This document shows, one piece after another, positions 26,697-36,055 of a stretch of 64,000 nt of DNA. The stretch is from CAZNYN01 sp964422205 (GTDB lineage: Bacteria > Synergistota > Synergistia > Synergistales > Synergistaceae). A program made the position numbers and the translations under genes. The first letter of the stretch is position 1. Each line of letters begins with the position of its first letter. Under the pieces are notes generated by a model. The model was given only the letters and a program-made list of their open reading frames with translations. It was not told where the DNA came from and ran no database searches. Location: positions 66,199 to 130,198 of the forward strand of contig CAYRAI010000001.1 in the NCBI GenBank assembly GCA_964422205.1, given 5' to 3'.

Positions 26697-27925
26697 AACC
26701 ACACCTCCGCTGTCTCTCCGCTTCTTATAGTCTCCATATCGCTTGCTATGCGTATTAATCCGTCTGAATCGGAAAAAACAGATATATAGCCTGATTTTGC
26801 CATTATTGGTTCGGCAAGACCATCTTCAGAAAGTTTAAACGGAAAAAATTCTTCCGGACCTGTTTTCGCTGTGATATCTCTCGTCACAGGAAGGTGCAGT
26901 TTCCTGCAGAAAGTAACGTTTTCTCTGCCGATAAGTCTCATAAGGAGAGGAAGAAGTACCGTAAAAGCAACTGTAAGACATGAGACTGGATGACCTGGCA
27001 GGGAGATTGCCAATTTTTTAGATTCACTGCAGCCGGCGATGAGAGTCGGCTTGCCCGGAACCATATTTATCCCCCTTACTATGAGTCCGGGAGACGGCAG
27101 TTTTTCAAGCACACTTGAGCAGTGATCCCTTACTCCGACAGACGAGCCTCCGCTCAATATAAGAACATCGCAGATATCTAACTCAGCATTTACAGTTCGT
27201 TCAAAAACATCCCTCTCATCGCAAATAATTCCTCTGTACTCCGGGGCAAAGCCAAAATGTTTCAGCAGCGAATATACTGACCAGCCGTTTACATCTCTCA
27301 CCTTCCCCGGGGGCAAGTCGGCAGTGTCTGCAGGTAATATTTCATCGCCAGTACTAAGTATACTTATTCTTAAATCTACGACTGGGACTTCATTTATTCC
27401 AAGAGAGGCAAGCAGGCTAACCGAACGAAAATCAACGCAGTCGCCTTGAGAGAGGACTTTTGTTCCCGCAGCAAATTCCTCTCCCGCTCTTATAATATTC
27501 TCGCCTGACTGTACGCCTTTACGGACTTCTACCCAATCTGCGGTTAAAGACGTGTCTTCAGCCATTACAACCGCATCCGAACCATTCGGCATCAAACCTC
27601 CGGTAGGAATTGCAATCGCTTCTCCAAAAGACAGAGAGATAAGAGGCAGTTCTCCCATCAGAACCTCTCCGGTTTTCCTTAAAAAAGTTGGGGTTCCCTC
27701 CGTAGCAGCCACAACATCCGAACCGGATACGGCATATCCGTCTCTCAAGCTCCTGGTATAAGGCGGGTAGGGTGTATCTGCCTCAATGTCCCTTGATACT
27801 ATGCTGCCGACGGAATCTTTTATATTTAAATATTTTTCCCTGACGGTCCATGGGAAGGATAGTGCGTCAGATACAAGGTCAAGAGAGAAGGACCTCGGAA
27901 TAACCTCTTTTACAAAGCCGGCCAT
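26687..27925 (-). CDS. moeA: Molybdopterin molybdenumtransferase MoeA
   Basis: Inserts molybdate (or tungstate) into adenylated molybdopterin. The 412-residue protein has the MoeA domain order, with SLRDGYAV, PTGGLMPNGSDAVVMAEDT, the ILSGGSSVGVRDHC core and SLPGHPVSC. It is the first of two MoeA-like genes in tandem. Many anaerobes carry two, possibly to separate Mo and W. It is 23 bases after the SPOR gene and overlaps the next gene by 10. Confidence 0.94.
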   Translation of the reverse strand: MAGFVKEVIPRSFSLDLVSDALSFPWTVREKYLNIKDSVGSIVSRDIEADTPYPPYTRSLRDGYAVSGSDVVAATEGTPTFLRKTGEVLMGELPLISLSFGEAIAIPTGGLMPNGSDAVVMAEDTSLTADWVEVRKGVQSGENIIRAGEEFAAGTKVLSQGDCVDFRSVSLLASLGINEVPVVDLRISILSTGDEILPADTADLPPGKVRDVNGWSVYSLLKHFGFAPEYRGIICDERDVFERTVNAELDICDVLILSGGSSVGVRDHCSSVLEKLPSPGLIVRGINMVPGKPTLIAGCSESKKLAISLPGHPVSCLTVAFTVLLPLLMRLIGRENVTFCRKLHLPVTRDITAKTGPEEFFPFKLSEDGLAEPIMAKSGYISVFSDSDGLIRIASDMETIRSGETAEVWLWR

Positions 27926-27948
27926 ATTGTCATTAACCTCTCTTTATT

Positions 27949-28641
27949 TTATTTTTTTAAAGGCTCCGATAAAACGACATAGACTGGATAACCCTTTTCT
28001 GCCAGTATAGATGATATTTTTCGAGCTTCTTCCTTTTTTATTGAACCTTTAACTCTAACTTTATAAAACGGAGAACCGTTATAAACCGAATCAATAACAT
28101 ACACTTTAAAACCATCTGCATTTAATTTATTGAGCAATGCAAGAGCGCTCTCCTTAGATGTGAAACCACCTGTCTGGATGTCCCACCTTGATACGTTTGC
28201 ATTAACAGCATTTTTTTCAGCTGCAGCTTTCTCTGTAACATTCGCTTTCGCTGTTTCCTGCTTTTTATTTATCTTATTTTCTTCGGTTGTTTGTGTTTTC
28301 TTAGTTACAGCAATGATTTTTTGTTCTTCTTTTTTCTTTTTTACTGGGGCTTGGTCTATCTTCTTGGTGATATTTATCACAGGCATATCTTTTTTCTCGG
28401 CAATGGCCGCAGCTTTTACATCCGCAATAGGTTCATCTTCTGTTATCTTGGAAGAAAGAACCGGCAATTCCTCGGTGCTGTTCTCGACGTAATAGTCACG
28501 CTCGTTGGAAGTTAAGAAGAATAGTTTAGCACTAAAAAAAAACAAAGCGATAGCCATAACGGCCGCAAGGGGAAGTATAAAACGTCCAAATGCAGTCATA
28601 GGTCTCTTCGCTTTCGTAGCTCTCGCATTCCTCTTAAGCAT
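27949..28641 (-). CDS. SPOR domain membrane protein
   Basis: 230 residues with one N-terminal membrane helix (about 20-45), a long Lys/Ala/Glu/Thr-rich linker (about 60-150) and a C-terminal SPOR domain (about 155-228: WDIQTGGFTSKESALALLNKL and YKVRVKG). SPOR domains bind denuded glycan strands at the septum, so this is probably a division-associated envelope protein. The location just downstream of ftsZ in the dcw run agrees. It is not clearly FtsN or DedD. Confidence 0.85.
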   Translation of the reverse strand: MLKRNARATKAKRPMTAFGRFILPLAAVMAIALFFFSAKLFFLTSNERDYYVENSTEELPVLSSKITEDEPIADVKAAAIAEKKDMPVINITKKIDQAPVKKKKEEQKIIAVTKKTQTTEENKINKKQETAKANVTEKAAAEKNAVNANVSRWDIQTGGFTSKESALALLNKLNADGFKVYVIDSVYNGSPFYKVRVKGSIKKEEARKISSILAEKGYPVYVVLSEPLKK

Positions 28642-28651
28642 TTTTATCTCC

Positions 28652-30157
28652 TTATTTATCTGGGAATAAACTCTTTAAATCCAAAAGTGTCTTCTGCTGG
28701 CTGCTCCTGCATTTTTTTAAGTATTCGAAAAAGGAATCAGCCAAAGAAATATTAATACTGTCATTATAGCCGAACCAAGCAAGATTATACTCCGTGTCAG
28801 CTTCTTTAGGGCTTGTAATCCTTAACTGCGGAGTCTTCTTCTTTATCGCTCTTACCGCTGATGAAAGTATATTATATTTTTTCCTGATTTGGGGTATTCC
28901 GGCAAAAGATTCATTTTTCCACGGAGTTCCGGGCTTAGGTATAAACGGGTTTACAGAGAGAATCAAGTTTTGTCCTGTAATATCTATAATACGGGAGGAG
29001 AGATCCGCTATTGCAGCAACATGTTCTTCTGTCTCGCCCGGAAGGCCAAGCATAAAATATAGTTTAACTTGGTCAATGCCTTTTGACTTTGCCATAATCA
29101 GTTTTTCTATTATTAAGTCGTTGGTGAATTTCTTGCCGCACGAAAACCTTAAACTATCGCTTCCGCTTTCAGGGGCAACAGTTATGCTGTGCCGTCCTCC
29201 CGACGTCAAAGCATCTATCATTTGTTCGGTAAGGCGGTCAAGCCTTAAAGATGCGAAAGAGACACCTATGTTTTTTGATTTTATGTAATAAAGCAGTTTC
29301 TCTATATCAGGATAGTCACCAGCCTCAGGAGTTACAAGGCCTATCTGTGCGGCACCGCTCAAGGGCAGTATTCTGTCAAGTTCGGGCTTTATTATATCAA
29401 ATTTCCTGTAGCGCATTTTTCCGAAAGACCCTGGAAGAGTACAGTAGCTGCATGAGCGGGCACAGCCTCTCTGCAGCTCCGTCAGCAGCGTATTGCCGAA
29501 CGCCCCCCTCGGAGTGACCCATGAACTGTACATGGGATAGGTATCATCGATAGGTATGCTTCTTCCAAGCTTACGCGGCTCAACTCCCCCGCCGCTTAAA
29601 TGGAGAGGAGGAACAAGAATATATTCATTTTCTGCCAGCTTATTCCAGAGTCTCCGTCTGTCTCCGCACGACATGTACTCTCTCATGCACTCAATAATAT
29701 AAGGCAGAATATCCACGGCATCTCCAAGCACGACAAAATCAGATATACCCGAGACAAGCAGAGGATTTATGTAGCTTATGGCACCGCCTACACCTAAAAT
29801 AGGATATGAATTTTTTTCTCTTTCATAGGGCGAGAGGGGTATATTTGCACCTTTCAGCCATTCGCAGAAGGTGACAAAGCCGCCCTCGTAAGAAATACCT
29901 GCCGTTATTATCGGAAAACGCTCCAGCATAGTATCCGCATCCACAGATCTGTAGCTTATTGGAGAGCTGAAAAAGCGTTCCGCCGCGACTCCATTTTCTT
30001 TTAATATTCTGAATATGTAATGTATACCTAAATTTGCCGCTCCTATTGAGTAATCGGCGGGATAAAAGAGCGCCCAAGGAAGATCTCCCCCCCTGGGCAG
30101 TTCTAGTGTCCATATTTCATCGGCGCGGTAGGAACTCCAACTTTGCCATGCGCTCAT
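28652..30157 (-). CDS. B12-binding-type radical SAM protein (function unknown)
   Basis: 501 residues. The N-terminal half resembles a cobalamin-binding-like domain (GAANLGIHYIFRIL, then PILGVGGA.. region). The radical SAM domain carries the cluster cysteines C232, C236, C239 (CARSCSYC), a GLVTPEAGDYPD strand, APESGSDSLR and FMLGLPGETEE. It resembles the uncharacterised TIGR03960-like/YgiQ-like radical SAM group. The classical His of B12-binding domains is not apparent, so cobalamin use is doubtful. It is cotranscribed between ftsZ (41 bases) and the SPOR gene (10 bases). Confidence 0.8.
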   Translation of the reverse strand: MSAWQSWSSYRADEIWTLELPRGGDLPWALFYPADYSIGAANLGIHYIFRILKENGVAAERFFSSPISYRSVDADTMLERFPIITAGISYEGGFVTFCEWLKGANIPLSPYEREKNSYPILGVGGAISYINPLLVSGISDFVVLGDAVDILPYIIECMREYMSCGDRRRLWNKLAENEYILVPPLHLSGGGVEPRKLGRSIPIDDTYPMYSSWVTPRGAFGNTLLTELQRGCARSCSYCTLPGSFGKMRYRKFDIIKPELDRILPLSGAAQIGLVTPEAGDYPDIEKLLYYIKSKNIGVSFASLRLDRLTEQMIDALTSGGRHSITVAPESGSDSLRFSCGKKFTNDLIIEKLIMAKSKGIDQVKLYFMLGLPGETEEHVAAIADLSSRIIDITGQNLILSVNPFIPKPGTPWKNESFAGIPQIRKKYNILSSAVRAIKKKTPQLRITSPKEADTEYNLAWFGYNDSINISLADSFFEYLKKCRSSQQKTLLDLKSLFPDK

Positions 30158-30198
30158 TTTTCCCTTCTTTTCTGAAGGAGATTTGACTTTACTCAGAA

Positions 30199-31539
30199 CT
30201 AGTGCCTCTTTCTCAAAAATGCAGGAGCATCATACTGATCTACAGGCGCGCCGCTTAATCTGAAAAGGTCTTCCTCTGCGGAATTTTTTGAGGGCTGCTG
30301 AGGCACGCTCTTTACAATACTAGGCTCGTCGTGGCTGCCTGTACGAGGGACGGACTGCATGACAGCATCTATATTCGCGCCCTCATCTCTGTGTGCGGCA
30401 AATACGACAGCGTTTTCTTTTGGCCTGTTCTTCTGCTGAGGCGACGCTTTTGATGCTGTATAACTGTTGAGGTTTCTCACTGCCGAAATATCAAGTTCCT
30501 TCGGAGAGTGAACCATACGTGAATTCTGTACTGCTCCTCCATTGTTGGGAGACAAAGAATCTTCTATTTCATCAAATCCCGTAGCTATTACAGTGATCTG
30601 TATCGAATCTTCCATTTCGGGGTCAAATACATGTCCCCAAATGATGAATGCATTTTCATCGGCCGCTTCCGTTATTATTCTGGTGGCTTCATCTATTTCA
30701 TGTATTCCGACATTGGCTCCGCCGGTAATGTTAAACAGAATTCCCTTGGCTCCGCTCATCCTTGTATCCATCAAGGGGCTGTTGATAGCGTTATAAGCGG
30801 CAGCAGCGGCTCTCTTCTCGCCATATCCCTCACCTATACCCATTATGGCTGTGCCGGCATTTGACATGATTGTCTTTACATCGGCGAAGTCTACGTTTAC
30901 AAGGCCGGGGCGCAGTATAAGATCTGTCACCCCCTGAACAGCCTGGTGAAGCACGCCATCCGCCATTTTAAAGGCATCGACGATGGATGCTTTTTTATCT
31001 GTAACGCTTAAAAGCCTATCATTCGGTATAATAATAAGAGCATCAACTTTATCTTTGAGCTGCTTGACACCTGCGTTCGCCTGAGCTATTCTTCTGCGGC
31101 CTTCAAATCCAAAAGGAAGTGTTACCACAGCCACAACCAGAGCGCCTGCCTCACGCGCTATCGAAGCTATTACGGGAGCAGCTCCTGTTCCTGTGCCGCC
31201 TCCCATTCCCGCTGCTATAAACACCATATCGGCACCTTCAACAATGGCACGGACTTCATCACGGGACTCCATAGCGGACTTACAGCCTATTTCAGGATCA
31301 GAACCGGCACCAAGGCCCTTTGTAAGCTCTTTGCCAAGGATAATCCTTGACGATGCCTCCGATAATTCAAGATGCGCCATATCGGTATTAGCCGCTATAA
31401 ACTCGACACCGCGGACTCCCCCGCGTATTATGTGGTTAAGTGCGTTATTGCCGGCTCCGCCTACACCAACAACCTTTATAACTTCTCTAGTCGGATAATT
31501 TGACTTATCCAGCTGGAATATTTCCGACATATCAGCCAT
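30199..31539 (-). CDS. ftsZ: Cell division protein FtsZ
   Basis: Tubulin-like GTPase that forms the division ring. The 446-residue protein has VGVGGAGNNALNHI, the tubulin signature GMGGGTGTGAAPVIA near 117-131, the T7 loop NVDFADVKTIMSNAG, a long variable linker (about 335-430) and the C-terminal peptide DAPAFLRKRH that binds FtsA. TAGGAGG lies seven bases before the ATG. It directly follows ftsA and ends the classical dcw set. Confidence 0.97.
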   Translation of the reverse strand: MADMSEIFQLDKSNYPTREVIKVVGVGGAGNNALNHIIRGGVRGVEFIAANTDMAHLELSEASSRIILGKELTKGLGAGSDPEIGCKSAMESRDEVRAIVEGADMVFIAAGMGGGTGTGAAPVIASIAREAGALVVAVVTLPFGFEGRRRIAQANAGVKQLKDKVDALIIIPNDRLLSVTDKKASIVDAFKMADGVLHQAVQGVTDLILRPGLVNVDFADVKTIMSNAGTAIMGIGEGYGEKRAAAAAYNAINSPLMDTRMSGAKGILFNITGGANVGIHEIDEATRIITEAADENAFIIWGHVFDPEMEDSIQITVIATGFDEIEDSLSPNNGGAVQNSRMVHSPKELDISAVRNLNSYTASKASPQQKNRPKENAVVFAAHRDEGANIDAVMQSVPRTGSHDEPSIVKSVPQQPSKNSAEEDLFRLSGAPVDQYDAPAFLRKRH

Positions 31540-31572
31540 ATTGTTTCCTCCTAAGCCAAAGGGGATCTATCT

Positions 31573-32919
31573 TTAGAACAATTCATTAATCAATTTTTTA
31601 AGGCCACCGAGAGGGTCAAAACTGCTTCCCTGCTTTTTGTCTCCGTTCGGTATTGATATAACTTTTTCGGGGGGGGACTGCCTGAGATAACCGTCCGACA
31701 TACTCTTCATTATCATAGGATTGTCAAGATAACGGAATGGGTCTCTTTCTTTCTCAAGCATATATCTTATGATTCCAGCAGCGGAGGAATATTCCTGCGT
31801 GTTGCGTCCTGGAGGCATTCTGTTTGCATCAATGGGAGCAGAGACCCGTGCAGAAAGATCCATAAGATCCAGCATAAGCGCATCTATTCCCTCGGTCTTT
31901 GAGACTCCTCCGGTAAGAATTATTCCAGCCGGAAGCATTGATATACCGGCTGCTCTTATTTCGGGACGCACAAGGACTTCACAAAGTTCCTCTATTCTGC
32001 ATCTTATTATTTCATGCAGATCCAACTTAGAGACTGAGTAATCTCTGCCGTTATAGTTAAAGTCAATACTCTCTTCCTTGTTTTCGGGCTCCACAAAGAC
32101 AGAGACTTCCTTTTTGAGTTCTTCAGCTTTGTTAAGAGGAAGTTTCAGCACGCTTCCGACATCGTTTGTTATGTGATCTCCGCCTACAGTTATCAGGCCA
32201 AGGTGCTTCGGTCTTCCGTCGGAGAAAACCGATACGGAAGTAGTTCCGCCGCCTATGTCCATTACAACAGCTCCAGCAAGAGCTTCCTCTGGTGACAAGA
32301 CACCCAGAGCGGACGCAAGAGGCTTTATTACAAGTCCGTTAACATCCAAGCCGGCCTTGTCAACACAATTTACAACGTTTTGAATTGTAGCTGTCGGCAC
32401 TATTACTGACTGAAGCTGTATATCCAGCCTCATAGCTGTCATGCCCAAAGGATCATCGATTCCTACCTGTCCATCAAGTGAATACTCTACAGGTATAGTG
32501 TGCAGTATACTTTGATTCGCAGGTATAGCGACATCAGCCTGAGCAGCCTCAATTACACGCTCTACATCAAGCTGCTTCACAGGCCTAGGTGTTCTCCCCA
32601 GAGAGACCATGCCTTTTGATCGGATATTGGTGACTTCGCCTCCGCCAAAAGAGACTGTAACTTCCTTAATATCCTGTCCCACCATATTCTGGGCATCGCT
32701 GACAGCCTGTTTTACAGAACGTACCGCCTGATCCAGATTGACTATAAGCCCCTTCCTTATACCATTGGAAGGTGCTTGTCCCACTCCTATTATCTGTGCT
32801 TCATCACCGTCATGTTCGCGTTCAGCAACAACTACTGTGACTTTACTTGTGCCCAGATCCAGCCCGACAAGAAGCTCCGGTTCATTTTCTGCCATATAAC
32901 CTGAGGCTTTCTTAAACAA
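31573..32919 (-). CDS. ftsA: Cell division protein FtsA
   Basis: Actin-like protein that ties FtsZ to the membrane. The 448-residue protein has the ATPase motifs LLVGLDLGTSKVTVVV, VVMDIGGGTTSVSVF and GIILTGGVSKTEG, and a C-terminal amphipathic tail (GGLKKLINELF) typical of the membrane-binding helix. The start is a TTG at 32917-32919 with GAGGGGG eight bases upstream. An ATG eight codons later lacks such a site. It lies between ftsQ and ftsZ. Confidence 0.94.
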   Translation of the reverse strand: MFKKASGYMAENEPELLVGLDLGTSKVTVVVAEREHDGDEAQIIGVGQAPSNGIRKGLIVNLDQAVRSVKQAVSDAQNMVGQDIKEVTVSFGGGEVTNIRSKGMVSLGRTPRPVKQLDVERVIEAAQADVAIPANQSILHTIPVEYSLDGQVGIDDPLGMTAMRLDIQLQSVIVPTATIQNVVNCVDKAGLDVNGLVIKPLASALGVLSPEEALAGAVVMDIGGGTTSVSVFSDGRPKHLGLITVGGDHITNDVGSVLKLPLNKAEELKKEVSVFVEPENKEESIDFNYNGRDYSVSKLDLHEIIRCRIEELCEVLVRPEIRAAGISMLPAGIILTGGVSKTEGIDALMLDLMDLSARVSAPIDANRMPPGRNTQEYSSAAGIIRYMLEKERDPFRYLDNPMIMKSMSDGYLRQSPPEKVISIPNGDKKQGSSFDPLGGLKKLINELF

Positions 32920-32957
32920 GTAAATAGCCCCCTCTTCTGATGAGATAATAACTCTAT

Positions 32958-33776
32958 TTATTGTACCTTATTTTTGACAATAATCTTATCTTTATACGTA
33001 GCATCAATAAATATTTTTTTGGGCATTTCCGCTAGGTTGGTAAATATTTTTTTAATTGCCGCTCCTATATCTCTCCACTCTGCCGGGTCATCTGAAAATA
33101 TGATTTCCAAATAACTGTCCTGACTATGGGGAATGAAGACAACTCTTACCACAGGTCTGCCGTCGCGCATAATAGCTTGGATATATTTTACATGCTTTGT
33201 CCAGCCAAAAGACTCTATATTACTATACCATTTCATTATTTTTGCAATCGGCAGACTTGACGAGTATACATTGCCGCTGCCTCTGGCTACATCAACCGGA
33301 GAGGTTCTGTCACTGCTCCAGTATAAAATGGGGAGAGACGGCACTCTTCTGGAGGATGTTCCTGGCTGATTCAAGGAAGCCAGCCAAACTCTTCCGTCAG
33401 ACGACACGTACCAGTATTTGCTTCCCCAGTACATCTTTATGACCGGAATCAATGGGGTGCATTCCAAGCTGAAAAGTCCCCATCCGTTTAGAGATATTTT
33501 CGCGTCCATAGGATGATATTGGGAGATAAGCCTGCATTGCTGTTCTTTTGTAAGCCACAGTATGGGCCAATATTTTTCCTGATACTCGGAGAGACTGCCC
33601 CATACATCCCTTTGCGATAATATATCCGGCGGGGCGACTTCGATATTTCTGATGCGAAAAAAAGCATAACGCGACTCAGCAGCAAAAAACACGCCGAAGA
33701 GTATTACCAGAAATATAAGTATTGCCTTGCGTCTTTTCTTACGCTTCCGGGAAGCTTCCAAAGAAACAAATCTCAT
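32958..33776 (-). CDS. ftsQ: FtsQ-like division protein (POTRA domain)
   Basis: 272 residues, with a basic cytoplasmic N-terminus (SRKRKKRRK), one membrane helix (about 19-38) and an extracytoplasmic part. The part begins FFRIRNIEV like a POTRA domain and ends with a short beta-rich region. Sequence similarity to E. coli FtsQ is weak, and the assignment rests mostly on topology and on the position murB-[this]-ftsA-ftsZ. A longer frame overlapping murB by 167 bases exists. I use the ATG at 33774-33776, which reduces the overlap to 38 bases and gives the usual FtsQ N-terminus. Its ribosome site is weak. Confidence 0.75.
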   Translation of the reverse strand: MRFVSLEASRKRKKRRKAILIFLVILFGVFFAAESRYAFFRIRNIEVAPPDILSQRDVWGSLSEYQEKYWPILWLTKEQQCRLISQYHPMDAKISLNGWGLFSLECTPLIPVIKMYWGSKYWYVSSDGRVWLASLNQPGTSSRRVPSLPILYWSSDRTSPVDVARGSGNVYSSSLPIAKIMKWYSNIESFGWTKHVKYIQAIMRDGRPVVRVVFIPHSQDSYLEIIFSDDPAEWRDIGAAIKKIFTNLAEMPKKIFIDATYKDKIIVKNKVQ

Positions 33777-34623
33777 ATTCCAGCTTAACCCCGTATATAT
33801 CGAAGACTCGCGCTCTGCATTTTTCGCCGAGAGAAAAAATATCATGGGCAGAAGCCGAGCCCATATTCTCAATAAAGTTAGCGTGGCACGGAGATACGCA
33901 GGCATCCCCGACTCTCATCATTTTGCATCCCGCACTGTCAAGCAATTTTCCAGCACTTGTTCCAAACGGATTCTTAAATACACAGCCCGCTGTTTTTTTC
34001 CCGAATGGCTGTCCTTTTTTCAAAGAGGCAAAATGTCTTACCCTAGAACGAATCGATTCGATATCTCCTCTTTTGAGATTCATAGAACAGCCTGTTATCA
34101 AAACAGTATCTTTGGAATTCCATGGGCAAGTTCTGTATTCCCAGTTAAGCTCGTCGGGAGTGAATATCCTGCTTCTGCCGTCTGTACCTATGGTTCGTAC
34201 CTCTGTCAAAAACGATCCGAGTGTCTCTCCTCCGGCCGCGGCGTTTCCCCAAAGAGCTCCTCCTAGTGTTCCAGGAATACCTGTCATGAATTCAATGCCG
34301 CAGAGGCCGCTTCTGACAGCCAACGCAAGAAGATCTCTGACAGAGGCTCCTGCTCCGGCATCAATATCTGCGCTTCCGTCACTGTATGTTGTTTTAATGC
34401 GCAAATTATTTAAAGATACGGTGCGCAGAACCGCGGCATTCAGCAGACCGTCCGAAACAAGCACATTAGAGCCTCCTCCCAGCACATAGAGCGGCAGAGC
34501 AGAGTTCAGTGTCTCCATAATTACAGCAGAGGCTGAGCTTTCATCATTGGGGCTGGAAAGGATAGTGCACTCACCGCCGACTCCCCAAGTGTTGAGTTCT
34601 TTAAGAGAGTGATTTTTATGCAA
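33739..34623 (-). CDS. murB: UDP-N-acetylenolpyruvoylglucosamine reductase MurB
   Basis: FAD enzyme that reduces UDP-GlcNAc-enolpyruvate to UDP-MurNAc. The 294-residue protein shows NTWGVGGE, the FAD-binding VLGGGSNVLVSDG, GIPGTLGGALWGNAA, KKGQPFGKKTAGCVFKNP with the catalytic region, and SCHANFIEN near the C-terminus. It is 1 base from murC and overlaps ftsQ by 38 bases. Confidence 0.95.
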   Translation of the reverse strand: MHKNHSLKELNTWGVGGECTILSSPNDESSASAVIMETLNSALPLYVLGGGSNVLVSDGLLNAAVLRTVSLNNLRIKTTYSDGSADIDAGAGASVRDLLALAVRSGLCGIEFMTGIPGTLGGALWGNAAAGGETLGSFLTEVRTIGTDGRSRIFTPDELNWEYRTCPWNSKDTVLITGCSMNLKRGDIESIRSRVRHFASLKKGQPFGKKTAGCVFKNPFGTSAGKLLDSAGCKMMRVGDACVSPCHANFIENMGSASAHDIFSLGEKCRARVFDIYGVKLEYEICFFGSFPEA

Positions 34624-34624
34624 T

Positions 34625-36055
34625 CTAAAACCCTGCTTTTTGAGATCTCATATCCGAAAGCATGGAATATATCTTTTTGCCCAATGTACCGACACTGCCT
34701 GCTCCTATGGTCAATATTAAGTCGCCGTTTCTTGCGACAGAGCAGACTGATTTTACTACATCATCAAAATTTCCAGAAAGTTCGCAGTGGGAACGATTAT
34801 CTTCGGACACAGCATCAATGATCATCTTAGAAGACACACCCTCTATGGGCTGTTCGTCAGAACCGTATATGGGCAGTATAAAAGCTCTGTCAGCAAGGGA
34901 TAACGCCGTAGCAAACTCCTTATATAGAGCGGCTGTACGGCTGAACCTGTGAGGCTGAAAAACTGCGACAAGACGCCTTTCCGGGAATATTTTACGAACA
35001 GCGTTCAGTGTTGCCGATATCTCATTGGGATGATGGCCGTAGTCGTCATATATCAAAATATCGTCTACAGAACCTGTTTTCTGAAGTCTGCGCTTAGCTC
35101 CGCTGAAGACAGAGAGCCCCTTGCATATTTCGGCTATAGAAAGCCCCATTTCGTAAGATGCGGCTGAAGCGGCCAGGGCATTGAGGACATTATGCTCCCC
35201 GGAAACTGCTAAGTTAACTGTGCAAAGAGGGATTCCGTCATGGTTAAGAGTAAACGAAACACCGCCGCCCATGTGATGCACGACTTCGGTTGCGCCCCAG
35301 TTCCATGATGTTCCCCAACCGTACGTGATGATGCCGTCTCCTATGGGATAATCTGCACGAATGGCGTTTATGCCGTTATCTTCCATGCAGAGAATGATGC
35401 GCCGTCCGTTTTTACAGTTTGAAAGAAACTCGTAAAACGCATCTGTTACAGATTTAAATGTTATATAGTGATCTCTGTGATCCCAGTCAATATTTGTTAC
35501 AATGGCTATTTCGGGATGAAAGTAGACAAAGGAACGGTCGCTTTCATCGAGCTCGGCTATCATATAATCACTTGAGCCAAGTTTTGCGTTTGTCCCGATA
35601 TCAGAGAGTTCTCCTCCTATGGCGATTGTAGGATCTGTACCTGCCATCTCGGCAATCAGAGATATCATAGAGGAGGTTGTCGTTTTTCCGTGAGTTCCAG
35701 CTACTCCGACACCGCGGCGTGAATTAAATATCAGGCTTAAAACTTCGGCACGGCGAGCTACCGATATGCCATTTTGCCACGCCTTGAGTATTTCTGGGTG
35801 GTCAGATGGGATAGCACTTGAAAAAACAAGAATATCCGGTGAAAATTTATCAATATGCCTTGCATCATGTTCCATTTCTATAGGGATATTCTTACTCTTA
35901 AGCGCCTTCATATATGATGTCTGAAACAGGTCACATCCGGAGACTTCCGCTCCTATCTGACGAAGCAGAATGGCAAGACCGCTCATCCCCGCTCCGCCTA
36001 TTCCCATGAGATGTATTCTTTTTGTCTTAAGGTCAATATTACCGTCCAGTGTCAC
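34625..36055 (-). CDS. murC: UDP-N-acetylmuramate-L-alanine ligase MurC
   Basis: ATP-dependent ligase adding L-Ala to UDP-MurNAc. The protein of 476 residues has the dinucleotide-like IHLMGIGGAGMSGLA, the ATP loop AGTHGKTTTSSMI, and the C-terminal domain with DDYGHHPNEI and FQPHRFSRT. The GTG at 36053-36055 is eight bases after AAAGGAG and overlaps the murG end by 17 bases. An ATG 17 codons upstream has no ribosome site and would overlap murG by 68. Confidence 0.93.
   Translation of the reverse strand: MTLDGNIDLKTKRIHLMGIGGAGMSGLAILLRQIGAEVSGCDLFQTSYMKALKSKNIPIEMEHDARHIDKFSPDILVFSSAIPSDHPEILKAWQNGISVARRAEVLSLIFNSRRGVGVAGTHGKTTTSSMISLIAEMAGTDPTIAIGGELSDIGTNAKLGSSDYMIAELDESDRSFVYFHPEIAIVTNIDWDHRDHYITFKSVTDAFYEFLSNCKNGRRIILCMEDNGINAIRADYPIGDGIITYGWGTSWNWGATEVVHHMGGGVSFTLNHDGIPLCTVNLAVSGEHNVLNALAASAASYEMGLSIAEICKGLSVFSGAKRRLQKTGSVDDILIYDDYGHHPNEISATLNAVRKIFPERRLVAVFQPHRFSRTAALYKEFATALSLADRAFILPIYGSDEQPIEGVSSKMIIDAVSEDNRSHCELSGNFDDVVKSVCSVARNGDLILTIGAGSVGTLGKKIYSMLSDMRSQKAGF

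Noticed and set aside
23819..27960. Molybdenum-cofactor riboswitch before the molybdopterin genes
   Set aside because: The genes are spaced by 2-23 bases or overlap, which leaves no room for such a leader.
33776..33905. Longer N-terminus of the FtsQ-like protein
   Set aside because: It would overlap murB by 167 bases and add residues before the normal basic-plus-membrane-helix start of FtsQ.
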